From Hymenobacter piscis (lineage in GTDB: Bacteria > Bacteroidota > Bacteroidia > Cytophagales > Hymenobacteraceae): a DNA stretch of 64,000 nt. Below are positions 61,419-64,000 of the stretch, in pieces. The stretch spans positions 62,001-126,000 of the forward strand of contig NZ_JAHHZN010000008.1 in assembly GCF_018760735.1 (NCBI RefSeq). The letters are read 5' to 3'. A model generated the notes under the pieces. That model had not been told where the DNA came from. It ran no database searches and saw nothing but the letters and a program-made list of their open reading frames with translations. The translations under genes were made by a program, and so were the position numbers. Every line of letters begins with the position of its first letter. The stretch's first letter is position 1.

Positions 61419-62471
61419 TTAGAGACCGAGAAGCTGGTGGTTGAGGGATTGGTCGATGCCGGAAGCGGCAAAATCGTCGAAGGCCTTGTCGGTGACGCGG
61501 ATCAGGTGGCTCTGGATGAAGGGCGCGCCTTCGCGGGCACCGTCTTCGGGGTGCTTGAGGGCGCACTCCCACTCCAGCACCGCCCAGCCGGGGTAATCAT
61601 ACTGGGTAAGCTTACTGAAAATGGCCTTGAAATCCACCTGCCCGTCGCCGAGGGAGCGGAAACGGCCGGCGCGGTCGGTCCAGCTCTGGTAGCCGCCGTA
61701 CGCGCCCTGCCGCCCGTTGGGCCGGAACTCCGCATCCTTGACGTGAAACGCCCGAATCCGCTCGTGGTAGATGTCGATGTACTCCAGATAATCGAGGCAC
61801 TGCAGCACGAAGTGCGAGGGGTCGTAGAGCAAACAGGCGCGCGGGTGCTGGTGTACTTCGGCCAGAAACCGCTCGTAGCTGACGCCATCGTGCAGATCTT
61901 CGCCGGCGTGCACCTCGTAGCACACATCCACTCCGCACGCGTCAAACGCATCCAGAATCGGCCGCCAGCGCCGGCCCAGCTCGGCAAAGCCGTCCTCCAC
62001 GAGGCCGGCCGGCCGCTGGGGCCAGGGGTACAGGTAGGGCCAGAGCAGCGCCCCGCTGAAGGTAGCGTGGGCCGTGAGTCCCAGCCGCTGCGAGGCCTGG
62101 GCGGCGTACTTCAGCTGCTGCACGGCCCACTGCTGCCGGGCCTTCGGGTTGCCGCGCACGGCTTCCGGCGCGAAGCCGTCAAACAGCACATCATACACCG
62201 GATTTACAGCTACCAGTTGCCCCTGCAGGTGCGTGGAAAGCTCCGTGATTTCCAGCCCCGCCGCCTGCACCCGGCCCTTCAGCTCGTCGGCGTAGATCTG
62301 GCTTTCGGCGGCCAGCTGCAGGTCGATGATGCGCGGGTCGGTGGTGGGCAGCTGCACGCCCTTGTAGCCCAGCCCGGCCGCCCAGGCGCAGATGCTGTCC
62401 AGGTTGTTGAACGGGGCCTGGTCGCTGAGGAACTGCGCCAGAAAGATACCGGGGCCTTTGATGGTTCGCAT
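61419..62471 (-). CDS. TIM-barrel sugar phosphate isomerase/epimerase
   Basis: A 350-residue cytosolic protein of the xylose-isomerase-like TIM-barrel family. Visible: AAGLGYKGVQLPTTDPRIID, LEITELSTHLQGQL, ACGVDVCYEVHAGEDLHDG (metal Glu), ACLLYDPSHFVLQ (metal Asp/His), IRAFHVKDAEFRPNG and GWAVLEWECALK (metal Glu). It probably isomerises or epimerises a keto sugar. It lies 12 bases from the cytochrome gene and 96 bases from the Gfo/Idh gene, all on the minus strand. Confidence 0.87.
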   Translation of the reverse strand: MRTIKGPGIFLAQFLSDQAPFNNLDSICAWAAGLGYKGVQLPTTDPRIIDLQLAAESQIYADELKGRVQAAGLEITELSTHLQGQLVAVNPVYDVLFDGFAPEAVRGNPKARQQWAVQQLKYAAQASQRLGLTAHATFSGALLWPYLYPWPQRPAGLVEDGFAELGRRWRPILDAFDACGVDVCYEVHAGEDLHDGVSYERFLAEVHQHPRACLLYDPSHFVLQCLDYLEYIDIYHERIRAFHVKDAEFRPNGRQGAYGGYQSWTDRAGRFRSLGDGQVDFKAIFSKLTQYDYPGWAVLEWECALKHPEDGAREGAPFIQSHLIRVTDKAFDDFAASGIDQSLNHQLLGL

Positions 62472-62483
62472 AGGCGGCTAGCT

Positions 62484-62572
62484 AGTTATCAGGAGGTAGT
62501 TGTCGGTTGTCAGTGGGGAGTTGTTGGTTGTCGAGCGAACTGACAACGGGCAACTACTCACTGACAACTACA
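62484..62572. repeat. Family E repeat (GTTGTCAGT), inverted
   Basis: TAGTTGTCGGTTGTCAGTGG on the left and CTGACAAC copies on the right, overlapping the stop codon of the Gfo/Idh gene (62568-62570). Confidence 0.7.
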
Positions 62573-63722
62573 CGGTAAAATCAGTCCACTTCTGCGCGGA
62601 GCGGCCCGAGGCAATGACGGTTTCGATGAAGGCCATGCCGCGCAGCCCGTCCCGGATGCCGGGATAGTCGGCGGCTTCGGGCGGGGCGGGCGGGCCGCCC
62701 AGGTCGGCGCGCAGGGTGAGGGCGAAGTTGCGGTAGAGGTTGGCAAAGGCTTCGAGGTAGCCCTCGGGGTGGCCGGGCGGGATGCGGCTGTTGTGGCGGG
62801 CGGCGGCGCAGAGGTAGCCCGCGCCCGTGCGGCGAATTTCCGTGGGCCGGTCGGGCCACTTCACCAGCAGGGTGTTGGCGTCGGCCTGCTGCCATTCCAG
62901 GCCGCCTTTTTCGCCGTAGATGCGCAGGCGCAGGTTGTTTTCCTCGCCGGCCGCCACCTGGGTGGCTACCAGCACGCCGCTGGCCCCGCCGGCAAACTGC
63001 AGCAGCACCGCCCCGTCGTCGTCGAGCTGGCGGCCGGGCACCACGGTGTGGATGTCGGCGCAGAGCTGGCTTACTTCCAACCCGCTCACGTACTCGGCCA
63101 AGTTGAAGGCGTGGGTGCCGATGTCGCCCATGGCACCGGCCACGCCGCTACGGGCAGGGTCGGTGCGCCAGGCGGCCTGCTTGTTGTCGGCGTTGCCTTC
63201 CTCGAAACTGCTGAGCCAGCCCTGCGGGTACTCCACGTACACCTTGCGCACAGTGCCCAAAGCCCCCGATGCTACCAAATGGCGGGCTTCCTTGAGCATG
63301 GGATAACCGGTGTAGGTGTGCGTGAGGCAGAGCCGACGGCCAGTGGTCTGCGCCACGGCGGCCAGCTCCCGGGCCTCAGCCAGGGAAAACGTCATCGGCT
63401 TATCCAGCACCACATCGAAGCCCAGCTCTAAAGCCATTTTGGCGGGCGCGAAGTGCAGGTGGTTGGGTGTCACGATGCTGATGACCTGCACCCGCTCCTG
63501 GGCCGGCCGCTGCGCCTCCTGCTCCAGCAGCTGCTGGTACGAGTCATAGACCCGCCCGGCGTCCAGGCCCAGCTCCTGGCCAGTGGCGCGGGAGGTAGCC
63601 GGGTTGCTGCTGAAGGCCCCGGCCGTCAGCTCGTACAGCCCATCCAGCGCCGCCGCCATGCGGTGCACCGCCCCAATAAAGGAGCCCTGCCCCCCGCCAA
63701 TCATGCCCAAGCGTAATTTCAT
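62568..63722 (-). CDS. Gfo/Idh/MocA family oxidoreductase
   Basis: A 384-residue NAD(P)-dependent sugar or inositol dehydrogenase. The Rossmann start is GMIGGGQGSFIGAVHR; ISIVTPNHLHFAPAKMAL leads to the family EKP motif (here DKPMTFSLAEARELA), and GAMGDIGTHAFNLAEY is the conserved substrate/catalytic His region. Length is normal. It oxidises or reduces sugars at one carbon; in this cluster a C3-oxidation or reduction step of 3-keto sugars is plausible. The stop lies inside a family E repeat. Confidence 0.88.
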   Translation of the reverse strand: MKLRLGMIGGGQGSFIGAVHRMAAALDGLYELTAGAFSSNPATSRATGQELGLDAGRVYDSYQQLLEQEAQRPAQERVQVISIVTPNHLHFAPAKMALELGFDVVLDKPMTFSLAEARELAAVAQTTGRRLCLTHTYTGYPMLKEARHLVASGALGTVRKVYVEYPQGWLSSFEEGNADNKQAAWRTDPARSGVAGAMGDIGTHAFNLAEYVSGLEVSQLCADIHTVVPGRQLDDDGAVLLQFAGGASGVLVATQVAAGEENNLRLRIYGEKGGLEWQQADANTLLVKWPDRPTEIRRTGAGYLCAAARHNSRIPPGHPEGYLEAFANLYRNFALTLRADLGGPPAPPEAADYPGIRDGLRGMAFIETVIASGRSAQKWTDFTV

Positions 63723-63757
63723 ACAGTGCCTGTTATGTTATTAGGTAATCTACTGGC

Positions 63758-63934
63758 CGTCATGCTGAGCGCAGCCGAAGCATCTCTACCGCTTCGTTGT
63801 AACTCTAGTCGCCTCACCCCAACCCCTCTCCGAAAAAGGAGAGGGGCTCTAGATCTAGCTTTCTAGATAGTGCTTTTAGGTCTAGTTCCCCCTCTCCTTT
63901 CGGAGAGGGGCTAGGGGGTGAGGCGACTAGAGCT
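63758..63934. repeat. Nested repeat island: B arm and paired family C palindrome
   Basis: A left B arm (63758-63800, CGTCATGCTGAGCGCAGCCG) is followed by a family C element duplicated as inverted arms (63803-63850 and 63886-63934: CTAGTCGCCTCACCCCAACC and its inverse), with AGATCTAG palindromes in the middle. Confidence 0.8.
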
Positions 63935-63939
63935 AAAGG

Positions 63940-64000
63940 CTACGTCGTAGCCCAGGCCCGGTCGCCTTTTTTGTAGGGCACGTTGCCGTCGTATTTGCCG
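63940..64000 (-). CDS. 3' end of a gene running off the right edge
   Basis: An open minus-strand frame reads GKYDGNVPYKKGDRAWATT then TAG. Only the last 19 residues are in the window. The lysine-rich, hydrophilic end could belong to another enzyme of the carbohydrate cluster. Family not assignable; the call rests on its position (same strand, just after a repeat island) and natural composition. Confidence 0.45.
   Translation of the reverse strand, partial: GKYDGNVPYKKGDRAWATT

Overview
The window is a gene-dense, GC-rich (by eye a little over 60%) stretch of a Bacteroidetes chromosome, most like Hymenobacter or a near relative (Cytophagales). The signs are TonB-dependent receptors with an N-terminal carboxypeptidase-like domain, a DUF4249 lipoprotein, a type IX secretion plug protein (DUF5103), a PUR/DUF3276 protein, DUF3667, a DUF1080 glycoside enzyme, and promoters with the Bacteroidetes -7 box TAnnTTTG instead of a sigma70 -10 box. 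No rRNA, tRNA, CRISPR array, insertion sequence or phage was seen.

Layout. 1-5150: a small secreted protein, thioredoxin, and a TonB receptor / DUF4249 / lipocalin-like series. 5170-14410: purine nucleoside phosphorylase, a polytopic membrane protein, SppA, RarA, an EamA exporter, small hypotheticals (one AT-rich) and a DUF58 protein. 14730-23600: PUR protein, YchF, PhnA-domain protein, two tandem M48 peptidases, a cation/proton antiporter and the T9SS plug. 23660-24785: the 3' relic of a tyrosine recombinase followed by a very AT-rich two-gene unit bounded by integron-type core sites. 24868-29607: catalase-peroxidase with a Fur-family palindrome upstream, and an ABC-F ATPase. 29700-43300: lipoproteins, an amidase, an AsmA-like protein, a 2H phosphoesterase, a LysM/amidase_3 cell-wall enzyme, a PLP transsulfuration enzyme and a DUF3667 protein. 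43367-49792: a deoxyhypusine-synthase-like protein, HslV, a GAF protein, and a six-PAS histidine kinase with its response regulator. 49949-57202: an S9 peptidase, a second TonB receptor and the PDH E2 subunit. 57392-64000: a minus-strand carbohydrate cluster (DUF1080, two TIM-barrel isomerases, MFS transporter, cytochrome c, Gfo/Idh/MocA oxidoreductase and the edge of one more gene).

Most interesting signal: the 837-bp unit at 23941-24777 behaves like an integron gene cassette. Its first bases are the exact complement of the inverse core at its 3' end, it ends in an attC-like imperfect palindrome, and the relic of an integrase of the type ending in a SPLxSL-like tail lies just upstream. Second: intergenic gaps are filled with several families of palindromic repeats that are nested in one another and often abut stop codons. 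Third: the DUF1080 cluster has the parts expected of a 3-keto-glycoside type sugar-degradation route.
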